Positions 8,082-18,112 of a stretch of 56,902 nucleotides of DNA are shown here, piece after piece. Where the stretch lies: positions 1 through 56,902 of the forward strand of contig NZ_WHVW01000008.1 in the NCBI RefSeq assembly GCF_009651005.1, given 5' to 3'. Both the position numbers and the translations under genes were made by a program. The stretch is from Sporosarcina obsidiansis. Lineage in GTDB: Bacteria > Bacillota > Bacilli > Bacillales_A > Planococcaceae. Under the pieces are notes generated by a model. The model was not told the DNA's origin. It saw only the letters and a list, made by a program, of their open reading frames with translations, and did not search any database. Each line of letters begins with the position of its first letter. Positions within the stretch are counted from its first letter, which is position 1.

Positions 8082-8429
8082 TTACCACCAAACGATCGTT
8101 ACAAACGTCAAAGGAATCAAGAATCCTAATAACGCACCTGTAAACATAAACATTTGTGGAATGCCATGTCCTTTTTCACTCATATGCATGAAGTAATAAA
8201 GTTGTAAACCAACTTGAACAGCTGCAAAGAGGAATAATGTTGGAATGACAAAGAACTTTGAGAAACCAGCAACGTCAGATAGATAAGCGACTACAATTGA
8301 AAATGACACAAGCGTTAAGAAAATCATAAGAGAAAACATGGTAACTTGATTTCGCATGCCTTCCTTAGCTCGACGCTGTTGTAACGCCTGTTCAGCTGGA
8401 GACCTTTTAATAACTTGAATATCCGCCAT
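8082..8429 (-). CDS. ctaF: Cytochrome c oxidase subunit IV (caa3)
   Basis: A 115-residue protein with three membrane segments (about 28-50, 57-80, 90-113), the COX4_pro layout. QLYYFMHMSEK between the second and third segments is the typical loop. It is a small accessory subunit of the caa3 oxidase in the cytoplasmic membrane. It starts one base after ctaE ends, so translation is coupled, and is followed by the operon's terminator. Confidence 0.9.
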   Translation of the reverse strand: MADIQVIKRSPAEQALQQRRAKEGMRNQVTMFSLMIFLTLVSFSIVVAYLSDVAGFSKFFVIPTLFLFAAVQVGLQLYYFMHMSEKGHGIPQMFMFTGALLGFLIPLTFVTIVWW

Positions 8430-8430
8430 C

Positions 8431-9057
8431 TTAACCGATCACTCCCATCAAGTAGACTACAGTGAAGATGAATACCCAAACCACGTCAATGAAGTGCCAG
8501 TATAGTGAAAATGTATAATACTTAGTTGCATTATACAAATTCAGTCCACGTTTAGAGTTACGGAAGATTAATAACGTTACCCAAACTAAACCAATTGCCA
8601 CGTGAAAGCCGTGTGTACCTACTAGCGTAAAGAAAGAGGAACTGAACGCACTATTACTGAACGTAAATCCTTCCTTAACATAGTGAGAGAACTCATAGAC
8701 TTCTAACATTAAGAACCCAAGTCCTAAAAATGCAGTAAGGGCTAACCATAATTGCATCTTTTTAAAATTGTAACTCTTCAGATGATACATGGCATAAACA
8801 CTTGTCAATGAAGATGTCAAAAGCAGCATGGTCATGACAAATACTAAAGGTAAAGTATATAGCTCTTGCGTTGTAAAACCAAAGCCACTAGGACCTTTAT
8901 TTTTCAATGCCATATATGTCGCAAACAATGTAGCGAAAAGAATAGTCTCTCCACCTAGGAAAAGCCAAAAACCAACGAATTTGTTTTTTGCTTCTAAAGT
9001 AGCCTTTTCTGGATGAGCAGGCCATGTTTCAGGGGTGAATTTCTTGTTCAAATCCAT
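8431..9057 (-). CDS. ctaE: Cytochrome c oxidase subunit III (caa3)
   Basis: A 208-residue heme-copper oxidase subunit III with five membrane segments, shorter than the seven-helix mitochondrial form, as usual in Bacillales. Signature stretches are FWLFLGGETILFATLFATYM, THGFHVAIGLVW and YWHFIDVVWVFIF, the last two holding the conserved histidines. Its ATG overlaps the stop of ctaD (TAATG), implying coupled translation. Confidence 0.95.
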   Translation of the reverse strand: MDLNKKFTPETWPAHPEKATLEAKNKFVGFWLFLGGETILFATLFATYMALKNKGPSGFGFTTQELYTLPLVFVMTMLLLTSSLTSVYAMYHLKSYNFKKMQLWLALTAFLGLGFLMLEVYEFSHYVKEGFTFSNSAFSSSFFTLVGTHGFHVAIGLVWVTLLIFRNSKRGLNLYNATKYYTFSLYWHFIDVVWVFIFTVVYLMGVIG

Positions 9058-10931
9058 TAGTTACGCCCCCCTTTATTCTTTAGATCTTCTAAAATTTGCT
9101 CTTTTGTTACGTAGAAGCCAAGGTCATCTTTCAGTGAACGTGTTGCCATCATCACGAAAGTAAACGCTAAGCCAAATACTAATACAGGAAGTCCCCACGA
9201 CGTCTCTTGATGGAACATTGCACCAAATCCTGCAATGAAAAGACCTAAAGACATTAACATCGGAATAATTGAACCGTGAGGCATATGAATATCCTGAATA
9301 GGCTCAGCCGGTGTAATGAGTTCTTTACTACCTTCCATCTTTTCAATCCATAGTGTATCCAAACCACGTACTAATGGAGTTTGAGCAAAGTTATAGAATA
9401 CTGGAGGTGATTCAATCGCCCACTCCAGTGTACGTCCATCTCCCCATGGGTCATTACCAACACGCTCATTCTTAACAGTTGTCATCACAATATTGATAAC
9501 CATTACGATAAATCCAACTGCCATTAAAAGTGCACCGATGGTACTGATCATGTTAGGCATATTCCAGCCTTGCCCATCCATGTATGTCCATACACGGCGT
9601 GGCATTCCCCAGAAGCCTAACCAGTGTTGGATTAGGAATGTTAAGTGGAAACCGATAAAGAAGAAAACAAACGTAATCTTTCCTAGGCCTTCATGTAACA
9701 TCGTACCAAACATTTTTGGCCACCAGTAATGAAGCGCTGCAAATATTGCTAATACTACCCCACCAATGATTACATAGTGGAAGTGAGCAACGATAAAGTA
9801 CGTATCGTGCAATTGATAGTCAAGAGGTGCAGCTCCTTGCATAACTCCAGTTACCCCCCCCATTACAAATGAAGGAATAAAACCTAGAGCATACAACATA
9901 GGAGTTGTTACTTTAATGCTACCGCCCCAGATTGTCAGGAGCCAGTTAAAGATTTTAACACCTGTTGGTACAGCAATTGCCATTGTCGCTACTGCGAAGA
10001 TCGCGTTAGCTGTAGGCCCGAGTCCAACTGTGAACATGTGGTGAGCCCATACCATGAAACCTAAGAATCCGATTAATACTGTAGCGAATACCATCGCGGT
10101 ATAACCGAAGAGACGCTTCCGCGAGAATACGGAGAAAATCTCAGAGAAAATACCGAATGCCGGTAAAATCAAGATATATACCTCAGGGTGACCAAAAATC
10201 CAGAAAATATGCTCCCAAATAATTGTGTTACCACCCATCGTATGATCAAAGAAGTTACCGTTAAACATACGATCAAACGTCAAGAAGAACAAACCAATTG
10301 TTAATGGTGGGAATGCGAACAGGATCATCGCTGACGCAACAAATGTAGTCCATGTAAATAATGGCATACGCATATACGTCATCCCTGGTGCACGCATGTT
10401 AATGATCGTAACTAGGAAGTTAATCCCTGCCATTAACGTACCGCCACCTGCAATCTGTAAACCAATTGCGTAGAAATCAATACCATGACCTGGTGAGTGA
10501 AGTGATAACGATGCATAAGATGTCCATCCTGCATCTGGAACCTCTCCGAAAAGCCATGAAATGTTTAGGAATAGTCCCCCAAAAACGAACATCCAAAAAC
10601 CTAATGAGTTGATAAATGGAAATGCTACGTCACGTGCTCCAATTTGAAGTGGTACGATGGCGTTCATAAATCCAAATAAAATCGGCATGGCTGCCAAGAA
10701 AATCATGGTTGTTCCGTGCATAGTAATTAAGTCATTAAAAAGCCCCGCGCTTACGAGATCATTGTTTGGCGTCATCAATTGAAGACGAATGATCATCGCT
10801 TCAATTCCACCAAGGACGAAGAAGAATAGTCCCCCAAGGAGATAAAGAATTCCGATCTTCTTATGGTCGACTGTCGTCAGCCAATCCCAGAGCGTTGCGC
10901 CAAAGCCTTTTTTTTGTGCAACTGAACTCAC
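9057..10931 (-). CDS. ctaD: Cytochrome c oxidase subunit I (caa3)
   Basis: The 624-residue catalytic subunit has about fourteen membrane segments. The active-site stretches are present: HGTTMIFL (low-spin heme ligand), IFGHPEVYILILPAFG (Cu-B histidine and cross-linked tyrosine), WAHHMFTVG (two Cu-B histidines) and VAHFHYVIIGG (both heme ligands). It reduces O2 to water and pumps protons. It sits between ctaC and ctaE with 33 bp and overlapping junctions. Length matches B. subtilis CtaD (622). Confidence 0.97.
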   Translation of the reverse strand: MSSVAQKKGFGATLWDWLTTVDHKKIGILYLLGGLFFFVLGGIEAMIIRLQLMTPNNDLVSAGLFNDLITMHGTTMIFLAAMPILFGFMNAIVPLQIGARDVAFPFINSLGFWMFVFGGLFLNISWLFGEVPDAGWTSYASLSLHSPGHGIDFYAIGLQIAGGGTLMAGINFLVTIINMRAPGMTYMRMPLFTWTTFVASAMILFAFPPLTIGLFFLTFDRMFNGNFFDHTMGGNTIIWEHIFWIFGHPEVYILILPAFGIFSEIFSVFSRKRLFGYTAMVFATVLIGFLGFMVWAHHMFTVGLGPTANAIFAVATMAIAVPTGVKIFNWLLTIWGGSIKVTTPMLYALGFIPSFVMGGVTGVMQGAAPLDYQLHDTYFIVAHFHYVIIGGVVLAIFAALHYWWPKMFGTMLHEGLGKITFVFFFIGFHLTFLIQHWLGFWGMPRRVWTYMDGQGWNMPNMISTIGALLMAVGFIVMVINIVMTTVKNERVGNDPWGDGRTLEWAIESPPVFYNFAQTPLVRGLDTLWIEKMEGSKELITPAEPIQDIHMPHGSIIPMLMSLGLFIAGFGAMFHQETSWGLPVLVFGLAFTFVMMATRSLKDDLGFYVTKEQILEDLKNKGGRN

Positions 10932-10964
10932 TTTGTTACCTCCTATTCAATTTCCGTTTGAAAA

Positions 10965-12032
10965 TTATTTTGCGACTTTCAAGCCTAGTAGATATTCTGA
11001 TAAAGCATCTAAGTCCTCGTCAGAAATCTGGTCTTCACTAAATGAAGGCATTATATTGCCTGGTTTATGTTTCTGTGTATCACGAATCCAAGCTTTCAGA
11101 TTCTCTTCATCATGCTCAAGGAAACCTGCAACACGGTTGCGGTCACCGAAAGCAGCTAAGTTCGGCCCCTGCGCTCCAGATTCACCTACACCTGAAACTG
11201 CGTGACACCCAATACAACTTTGATTAAATACTTCTTCACCGTCAGCATTTGCTACAACTGGATTTTCAGCTGTGTCTTGCATAGCAGCAACCCAGTCATC
11301 GAACTGGTCTCTTGGTAAAGTTTTCACTTTGAAGTCCATCAAAGCATGTGAAGGTCCACAAAGTTCCGCACATTTCCCGTAGAAGACGCCATCCTTCAAA
11401 CCTTCAGATTCTTTTTCAAAACTTAAATAGAATTTATTCACGTTTTCAACGTTGGTATCTATTTTACCGCCAACTGCCGGTATCCAGAAGGAGTGTTTCA
11501 CATCTGCAGCAATCAAGTTGAAATAAACTTTTTCATCTGTAGGTACTACCAATTCCTGAGCTGTAACAATACCTAAGTCAGGATACTCGAATTCCCACCA
11601 ATACAATTTTGCTGTTACATCAACTACAAGATTTTCAGCGTTTCCATCTTCATCAACCGCACCCATTGCTTTCACATCACCAAGTTTATAAGTGTAGTAA
11701 ACCGTAGGAACAGCTAGGATTAGAATCAAAACGATTGGAATAAATGTCCAAACCAATTCCAGCGTATGACTTCCTTCTACATCCTTAGGCATATGATCTT
11801 CACCCAATTTGGAACGTCTGAAGCGAACTAGTGCAACTAAGTAAATTATTACCACTACGATGATGACTAGTAACATGATTCCTGAAGCTAACAGCAGCAA
11901 GTTAAACTGATCTTTAGCGACTTGCCCAGCTGGTTGGAAAGTTGAAAGTTGCTCTTGTCCACAACCTGCTAAGAACACTGCGAAAACCGCTAATAAAGAA
12001 AAGAGACGCCACTTTTTGAGTCCTTTAATCAT
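10965..12032 (-). CDS. ctaC: Cytochrome c oxidase subunit II with fused cytochrome c (caa3)
   Basis: A 355-residue lipoprotein subunit. The signal ends in a lipobox LAGC with Cys24; two membrane segments follow (about 45-70 and 92-115). The Cu-A domain has H180 (VKHSF) and CAELCGPSH (C221, C225, H229). A C-terminal cytochrome c domain carries CIGCH (273-277) and a candidate axial methionine in NIMPSF (M328). The fused heme c defines the caa3 type, which takes electrons from cytochrome c without a soluble carrier. It begins about 100 bp downstream of ctaB in the same direction. Confidence 0.97.
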   Translation of the reverse strand: MIKGLKKWRLFSLLAVFAVFLAGCGQEQLSTFQPAGQVAKDQFNLLLLASGIMLLVIIVVVIIYLVALVRFRRSKLGEDHMPKDVEGSHTLELVWTFIPIVLILILAVPTVYYTYKLGDVKAMGAVDEDGNAENLVVDVTAKLYWWEFEYPDLGIVTAQELVVPTDEKVYFNLIAADVKHSFWIPAVGGKIDTNVENVNKFYLSFEKESEGLKDGVFYGKCAELCGPSHALMDFKVKTLPRDQFDDWVAAMQDTAENPVVANADGEEVFNQSCIGCHAVSGVGESGAQGPNLAAFGDRNRVAGFLEHDEENLKAWIRDTQKHKPGNIMPSFSEDQISDEDLDALSEYLLGLKVAK

Positions 12033-12134
12033 CGCTAACTAATACCTCTCTTTCTAAAAAAATGTTTTTCTACTATGGAGGACTAGAAGCCTCTCTATGA
12101 TGAATTCCTGTTTTAAAGAAAGAATTCCGAAACT

Positions 12135-13052
12135 TTAGATGAATATAGAGAAAATAATCATGGCGACAAACAAAATTGTCATGTAATTCAAAGAATACAC
12201 AAACATCGAAGTTGCCCATTTCAAATCTTCTTTAGCTTTAAATCCTTTACTAGCTAGATAAAGCCACCCGACATTCAACAAGGTTGCAAACACAATAAAT
12301 CCCGTGCCAAGTTCTTGAAGCAAGAAAGGAAGTGGAAATAATAGTAATACCCACATAAGCATTGACTTTTTAGTCCGCTCAAATCCTTTAACTACAGGTA
12401 GCATCGGAATATTTGCTGCACGATATTCCTCTGTTCTGCGCATTGCCAACGCATAGAAATGAGGAGGCTGCCAGATAAACATAATTAAAAACAATGCCCA
12501 CGCTCCCATCGGCAGTGTAGGATCAACCGCTGCCCATCCGATAAGGGGTGGAATTGCACCTGAGAGACTTCCCACTACAGTATTACTGACGTGCTGGCGT
12601 TTTGACCACATGGAGTAGAGAACAACGTAAGCCAATACACCAATGATTCCAAGCCATCCAGCCATTGCGGAAGCAGAGAACAATAAAATTTCTCCAGCAA
12701 CCAAAAAAGTAATTGCCAATGTCAACACGGCAGGCACTTTAAATCTTCCTGTTACTGTCGGTCTCGACTTCGTTCTCGACATGATGGGGTCAATATCTCG
12801 GTCAATCAAATTATTCAATGCGCCAGAAGCCGCGATGATCAACCCTGTACCCAAAATTGCAAATACCAATACATCGAAGTTATGGAGAAAACTTTTCCCA
12901 GTGAATTGAAATGCCAAAAAAAGACCGGTGAACGTAGTAATCAAATTCGAATTGACGATACCTATTTTGATAAGCGCCAAAAAGTCTTTCCATAATGTAG
13001 TCGTCTCCACTTTGGGATTTGCAACTGTCGAAAGCGTTCGACCGTTTGACAT
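12135..13052 (-). CDS. ctaB: Protoheme IX farnesyltransferase (heme O synthase)
   Basis: A 305-residue UbiA-family prenyltransferase with about nine membrane segments. The first Asp-rich motif is NNLIDRDIDPIMSRTKSRP (about 92-110) and the second is in YALAMRRTEEYRAANIPMLP. It converts heme B to heme O with farnesyl diphosphate; CtaA then makes heme A. It is the first gene of the ctaBCDEF unit and is divergent from ctaA, as in B. subtilis. Confidence 0.96.
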   Translation of the reverse strand: MSNGRTLSTVANPKVETTTLWKDFLALIKIGIVNSNLITTFTGLFLAFQFTGKSFLHNFDVLVFAILGTGLIIAASGALNNLIDRDIDPIMSRTKSRPTVTGRFKVPAVLTLAITFLVAGEILLFSASAMAGWLGIIGVLAYVVLYSMWSKRQHVSNTVVGSLSGAIPPLIGWAAVDPTLPMGAWALFLIMFIWQPPHFYALAMRRTEEYRAANIPMLPVVKGFERTKKSMLMWVLLLFPLPFLLQELGTGFIVFATLLNVGWLYLASKGFKAKEDLKWATSMFVYSLNYMTILFVAMIIFSIFI

Positions 13053-13130
13053 AATAACCCTCCTTTCAAAGTTTTCAGCAAAGACCCTAACACTTACTAT
13101 ATCGAAATTCGTCAGTAATTTCTAGACTAA

Positions 13131-13262
13131 TTCACAATTTATAGCTGTTTAGTGCAACCTAAGCGTCTTTGTCCTTCATCTACTATATAGTAAAGCATTT
13201 CTACCTAGCATTTGTGAAGTTAAAGAGGCTTTTTTATGAACAATTTGTGAAAAGCTTTTCAC
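13131..13262. promoter_or_regulatory. ResD-like boxes and a 16-bp palindrome between ctaB and ctaA
   Basis: Three sites resemble the ResD consensus TTTGTGAAT: TTTGTGAAG at 13211-13219, TTTGTGAAA at 13244-13252, and, on the minus strand, ATTGTGAA at about 13131-13139. The second is part of a perfect 16-bp palindrome GTGAAAAGCTTTTCAC (13247-13262). In B. subtilis the ctaA/ctaB region is controlled by ResDE, so these are candidate sites; binding is not shown. Confidence 0.5.
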
Positions 13263-13465
13263 CTTACCGCTTTCTTCCCCCATAGCATTGTGTTTCCGTG
13301 TTTTTTTAGATATCATTACATTTGAAACGAATGCTGAAGACATGTTGAATGTATCAACTTAAGCCAATTAATATGCTTATATGATATATTTCGCGGTTTA
13401 TGGCAAAATACAATATCGATCGACCTCTACTAGACGGTCAGTTCATAAAAGAAGGTGTCTCAAAC

Positions 13466-14374
13466 TTGCAATACAATAGATTTTTAAAATGGTTTGGAGT
13501 TGCTTCCACTATTGGAATGCTCGCCATCTTGCTCGGAGGAGCACTCGTTACGAAAACAGATAGCGGAATGGGTTGCGGCAGACATTGGCCTGGTTGCAAT
13601 GGTCAGCTGATTCCAGACGAAATTACAGCGGAGGTTCTCATAGAATTCTCTCATCGACTCGTAACAGGTGGCGTCGGGATCTTCATCGTAATATTAGCTG
13701 TGTGGTCATGGAAAGCACTTGGTCATATACGTGAAACAAAATTTTTAGCTTCCATGGCTGTGTTTTTTTTAGTACTCCAAGCACTCATTGGAGCAGCACA
13801 AGTACTATGGGGACAAGGTGATTTCATTCTTGCCTTGCATTTTGGTATCTCTCTTATTTCCTTTGCAGCTGTATTTTTGTTAACACTGCTGATTTTTGAG
13901 GTAGATCAAAAATTTGATGCAGATAAAGTAAGGATAGGTGCATCCTTACGTTTTCATACAATAGCCGTTACCGTTTATTCCTATTTCGTTATTTATACTG
14001 GGGCTCTCGTTAGACATACCAACTCTAGTCTTGTTTGTTCGGATTGGCCACTCTGTCGAAATAACGAATTCAGCTTACCAAGTACTATGTATGAATGGGT
14101 TCAAATGGGACATCGGTTAGCCGCAGCCTTCATACTGATATGGGTTGGCTTTATCGCGATTAAGGCTATTAAACAGTATCGTGATCAGCGAGTCATTTAT
14201 TGGGGCTGGATTACCGCCTTTTTATTAGTACTTGCTCAAGCTACAACAGGTATGATTGTAGTGTTAACAAGACTAAACCTTTATGTTGCTCTGTTGCATT
14301 CACTTTTCATCACGTTGTTATTCGGATTATTGACGTACTTAGTACTTCTCGTATCTCGAAGCGGTCCAAAGTAA
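13466..14374 (+). CDS. ctaA: Heme A synthase
   Basis: A 302-residue CtaA/Cox15 protein with eight membrane segments. Conserved features are GGALVTKTDSGMGCGRHWPGCNG with a cysteine pair in the first loop, EFSHRLVTG, HFGISLISF, YTGALVRHTNSSLVCSDWPLC and MGHRLAAAF, giving the four heme-ligand histidines. It oxidises the C8 methyl of heme O. The frame runs from ATG 13400, but no ribosome site is there; TTG 13466 has GAAGGTG eight bases upstream and matches the B. subtilis length (306). Confidence 0.93.
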   Translation: MQYNRFLKWFGVASTIGMLAILLGGALVTKTDSGMGCGRHWPGCNGQLIPDEITAEVLIEFSHRLVTGGVGIFIVILAVWSWKALGHIRETKFLASMAVFFLVLQALIGAAQVLWGQGDFILALHFGISLISFAAVFLLTLLIFEVDQKFDADKVRIGASLRFHTIAVTVYSYFVIYTGALVRHTNSSLVCSDWPLCRNNEFSLPSTMYEWVQMGHRLAAAFILIWVGFIAIKAIKQYRDQRVIYWGWITAFLLVLAQATTGMIVVLTRLNLYVALLHSLFITLLFGLLTYLVLLVSRSGPK

Positions 14375-14384
14375 TTCATTCATA

Positions 14385-14425
14385 ACGTACAAATGTTGAG
14401 TTCATCAACATTTGTGCGTTTTTTG
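14385..14425 (+). terminator. Intrinsic terminator of ctaA
   Basis: ACAAATGTTGA pairs with TCAACATTTGT, flanked by ACG/CGT, then TTTTTT on the plus strand. Confidence 0.85.
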
Positions 14426-14610
14426 GTTTCTCATCAAAATATGTGCTTGAAAACATATTTAGTGGATCGACCTTCTTCCGCTTCAATCCTACTAAAAAAG
14501 TTTAAGAACGTGGTTGTATACTCTCATTAAGTATATAACAGGATTTCTGCCTTTCAAAATATACAGAGAAGAACTGTTTTCGATTTAGAGTTTTTTTCAG
14601 CTATTCACAC

Positions 14611-14650
14611 AAAAACTTCCTACAGCCACACTGGACTGCAGGAAGTTTTT
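14611..14650 (-). terminator. Intrinsic terminator of the ftsW-pycA unit
   Basis: AAAACTTCCT and AGGAAGTTTT form the stem with an inner CAG/CTG; it lies 1 bp after the pycA stop and the minus strand continues TTTTTGTG. Between this and the ctaA terminator (14426-14610) I see no gene. Confidence 0.8.
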
Positions 14651-14651
14651 A

Positions 14652-17600
14652 TTAATGCTCTATTTCAATGAGTAGATCTCCAGTAGAGATAGAATCCCCT
14701 GGACCAACATAAAGCGCTTTCACGATGCCATCAAATGGAGCTTGAATTGTCGTTTCCATTTTCATCGCTTCTGTGATTAGCAAATGTTCTCCGCGTTTCA
14801 CTTTTGCACCCAATGATACGGCTACTTGCAATACCGTTCCAGGCATTGTTGCTGCAATATGGGATTCGTTTGTCGGATCTGCTTTTTGTTTTTTCACGTC
14901 TTTTGTCTCAATTTGGAAATCTTGAATCACAACTTCACGCGGCTGACCATTCAACTCGAAGTAAAGGACACGAGTTCCGTTCGGTTGCGGCTCACCAATT
15001 GATACGAGTTTAACAATTAACGTCTTACCTACTTCAATCTCAATTTCAACCTCTTCACCTAGACGGAGACCATATAAAAATTGAGGGGTGCTAATTACGG
15101 AAACATCACCAAATTGCTTTTTCGTTTCCACATATTCTTCAAATACTTTCGGATAAAGAACATAGGCTAACGCATCATGCATCGTAGCCGGTTTCTCCAT
15201 TTTTTCTGTCAGCTTTTTCAGTACGTCATCAAAATCAACAGGCTCTAAAAGCTCTCCTGGACGAACTGTAATTGCTTCACGACCCTTTAAGATCACTTCT
15301 TGCAATTCTTTCGGGAATCCACCATATGGTTGGCCAATTGATCCTTCAAAGAACTCGATTACCGATTCTGGAAAATCAATTGATTGGCCTCTAGATATGA
15401 CTGACTGTTCATTCAGATCGTTTTGAACCATGAAGAGTGCCATATCCCCTACAACTTTTGACGATGGAGTTACTTTGACGATATCTCCAAACAAGAAGTT
15501 TACACGAGAATACATCTTCTTTACTTCTTCCCATCGTTCACCAAGCCCTACTGCTTTCGCTTGCTGTTGTAAATTAGAATACTGTCCACCCGGCATTTCG
15601 TGAACATAGATCTCTGAATGTGGGCTGTTCATACCGCTCTCAAATGGCTTGTAATACTTTCTAACGTCTTCCCAATAATGTGATAGTTTTTCTAACGATT
15701 CTGTCTCTGCGCGGACTTTCCGCTTGTTGTTTTGCATTGCATAAGCAAGCGAGTTAGCAGAAGGTTGTGATGTCATGCCCGCCATTGAACCGATTGCCGT
15801 ATCAACAATATCCACACCTGCTTCAATTGCTCTCGCATACATGAAGATTCCATTACCACTCGTGTCATGCGTATGCAAATGAATTGGTAGTTCAGTGGAG
15901 TCTTTTAATTCTGAAATTAAACGATATGCCGCTTCCGGTTTTAACAACCCTGCCATGTCTTTGATTGCCAACATGTGAGCACCGACCGCTTCCAACTCTT
16001 TCGCCATCTCTTTGTAATAATTGACGGTATATTTGGCACGATTATCATCCAATATATCACCTGTATAACAAATCGTGGCTTCTGCAATTTTACCTGAAGC
16101 ACGAGTTTGATCGATTGCTACTTCCATTCCTTTGATCCAGTTCAAGCTATCAAAGATTCTGAATACATCAATACCTGAGGAAGCTGCTTCTTTGATAAAT
16201 TCACGAATGACATTATCAGGATAGTTCGTATAACCAACTGCATTTGCACCTCTGAAGAGCATTTGGAACAACACATTCGGAATTTGTCCACGCAGTTTTT
16301 CGAGTCGATCCCATGGACTCTCCTTTAAGAATCGATAAGCGACATCAAATGTGGCTCCTCCCCACATTTCAAATGAAAATAAATCTGGAAGGAGATGTGC
16401 ACTTTCTGTAGCAATCTGAGTCAGTTCGGAAGTTCTCATGCGTGTAGCTAATAATGACTGATGTGCATCCCGGAAAGTCGTGTCCGTCAATAATACATCA
16501 TCTTGCTTGCGAATCCAATCGACTAACCCGTCAGGACCTTGCTCGTCCAAGATTTGTTTAGTTCCTTTTGGTAGCGGAGCCTGTCGATCGATCTCTGGAA
16601 TACGCACAGGGTGTAGAACTGGCCGTGTCGGATCGTCAATACCAGGAAATCCATTAATTGTAACGTTTCCTAAATAAGATAAAATTTTTGTACCTCTGTC
16701 CTGTCTTTTAGCGAACTCGAATAATTCAGGAGTTTCATCTATAAAACTCGTATTATACTGACCAGTTAAGAAGTCTTCATGACAAACTACATTCTCTAAG
16801 AATGGAATATTCGTTTTAATCCCTCTGATTCTGAATTCCTTCAAATTTCTGAGCATTTTACCTGCAGCATTGCTAAAGGTTGGACCCCATGTAGATACTT
16901 TAACTAGTAAAGAATCATAGTATGGACTGATGATGGATCCTTGGAACGCATTTCCTGTATCTAAACGGACCCCGAAACCTCCACCTGAACGATAAACCGA
17001 CAACTTACCGGTGTCTGGCATAAAATCATTTAATGGATCTTCAGTTGTCACACGAGACTGAATAGCATAACCGAACAACGGAATATCTTTCTGTTCCGGT
17101 ATATTTACTTTATCGGACTGAAGCTCTTCACCGGCTGCAATATGAATTTGCGACTGAACAATATCAATTCCTGTAATCATTTCAGTAATCGTATGCTCTA
17201 CTTGGATACGTGGATTCACTTCGATGAAATAAAATTCGTTATCCGCAACTAAAAACTCAACGGTTCCTGCATTTATATATTCCACATTCTTCGCTAATTT
17301 GACAGCAGCTTCACAAATAGCTTCTCTTAGCTCTTCCGTTAAAGAGATAGAAGGCGCAATCTCAACTACTTTCTGATGACGTCGCTGGATCGAACAATCA
17401 CGCTCATACAAATGGACAGTATTGCCATATGTATCACCAAGTATTTGCACTTCAATATGTTTTGGCTGATTAATATACTTTTCTACATACACTTCATCAG
17501 AACCAAATGCAGATTTCGCTTCTGATCTTGCACGATTAAACGCTTCTTGTACTTCATCTGCAGATTCTACGATACGCATTCCGCGTCCGCCTCCACCCAA

Positions 17601-18104
17601 CGAAGCCTTAATGATAATCGGATATTTATGTTGCGCTCCAAATTCCGCCACTTCTTCCACCGATGTTACAGGACCATCGCTTCCTGGTATGACAGGAATT
17701 TCTGCTGCAATCGCTTGTTCTCTAGCCTTTACTTTATCTCCGAACATTTCCAAATGCTTAGCTGTTGGCCCGATAAAAATAATGCCTTCTTCTTCTAAAC
17801 GTGCTGCAAATTCAGCATTTTCAGCTAAAAATCCATATCCAGGATGTATTGCATCCACGTTTGCTTGCTTGGCAATTGCAATGATTCCTTCGATATCCAA
17901 GTATGCATCGATAGGTTTCTTACCTTCACCGACTAAAAAAGATTGATCAGATTTATATCTATGCAGAGATCCCCGATCTTCTGCTGAATAAATACCTACT
18001 GTAGCAATTCCTAATTCTGTACATGCTCGAAACACACGGATGGCAATTTCACCGCGGTTTGCGACCAAAACTTTCTTGATTTCTCTTTTCTCCACCAACA
18101 ACAC
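14652..18104 (-). CDS. pycA: Pyruvate carboxylase
   Basis: A 1150-residue single-chain enzyme. The biotin carboxylase domain (about 1-455) starts KKVLVANRGEIAIR and has the ATP-grasp GGGGRGMR and FIEVNPRIQVEHT. The carboxyltransferase domain (about 530-800) has DTTFRDAHQSLLATRMRT and HLHTHDTSGNG (metal histidines). The C-terminal biotinyl domain has EAMKM with K1115 as the biotin site. It makes oxaloacetate from pyruvate, filling the TCA cycle. The start is uncertain: GTG 18104 is very close to GAGAGGA, and TTG 18098 has better spacing. It follows ftsW by 8 bp. In B. subtilis PycA is controlled by the c-di-AMP receptor DarB, encoded here at 44.9 kb. Confidence 0.97.
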   Translation of the reverse strand: MLLVEKREIKKVLVANRGEIAIRVFRACTELGIATVGIYSAEDRGSLHRYKSDQSFLVGEGKKPIDAYLDIEGIIAIAKQANVDAIHPGYGFLAENAEFAARLEEEGIIFIGPTAKHLEMFGDKVKAREQAIAAEIPVIPGSDGPVTSVEEVAEFGAQHKYPIIIKASLGGGGRGMRIVESADEVQEAFNRARSEAKSAFGSDEVYVEKYINQPKHIEVQILGDTYGNTVHLYERDCSIQRRHQKVVEIAPSISLTEELREAICEAAVKLAKNVEYINAGTVEFLVADNEFYFIEVNPRIQVEHTITEMITGIDIVQSQIHIAAGEELQSDKVNIPEQKDIPLFGYAIQSRVTTEDPLNDFMPDTGKLSVYRSGGGFGVRLDTGNAFQGSIISPYYDSLLVKVSTWGPTFSNAAGKMLRNLKEFRIRGIKTNIPFLENVVCHEDFLTGQYNTSFIDETPELFEFAKRQDRGTKILSYLGNVTINGFPGIDDPTRPVLHPVRIPEIDRQAPLPKGTKQILDEQGPDGLVDWIRKQDDVLLTDTTFRDAHQSLLATRMRTSELTQIATESAHLLPDLFSFEMWGGATFDVAYRFLKESPWDRLEKLRGQIPNVLFQMLFRGANAVGYTNYPDNVIREFIKEAASSGIDVFRIFDSLNWIKGMEVAIDQTRASGKIAEATICYTGDILDDNRAKYTVNYYKEMAKELEAVGAHMLAIKDMAGLLKPEAAYRLISELKDSTELPIHLHTHDTSGNGIFMYARAIEAGVDIVDTAIGSMAGMTSQPSANSLAYAMQNNKRKVRAETESLEKLSHYWEDVRKYYKPFESGMNSPHSEIYVHEMPGGQYSNLQQQAKAVGLGERWEEVKKMYSRVNFLFGDIVKVTPSSKVVGDMALFMVQNDLNEQSVISRGQSIDFPESVIEFFEGSIGQPYGGFPKELQEVILKGREAITVRPGELLEPVDFDDVLKKLTEKMEKPATMHDALAYVLYPKVFEEYVETKKQFGDVSVISTPQFLYGLRLGEEVEIEIEVGKTLIVKLVSIGEPQPNGTRVLYFELNGQPREVVIQDFQIETKDVKKQKADPTNESHIAATMPGTVLQVAVSLGAKVKRGEHLLITEAMKMETTIQAPFDGIVKALYVGPGDSISTGDLLIEIEH

Positions 18105-18112
18105 AATCCTCT

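Noticed and set aside
13400..13465. N-terminal extension of ctaA from ATG 13400
   Set aside because: No ribosome site; homologs start just before the first membrane segment, and TTG 13466 has a good site.
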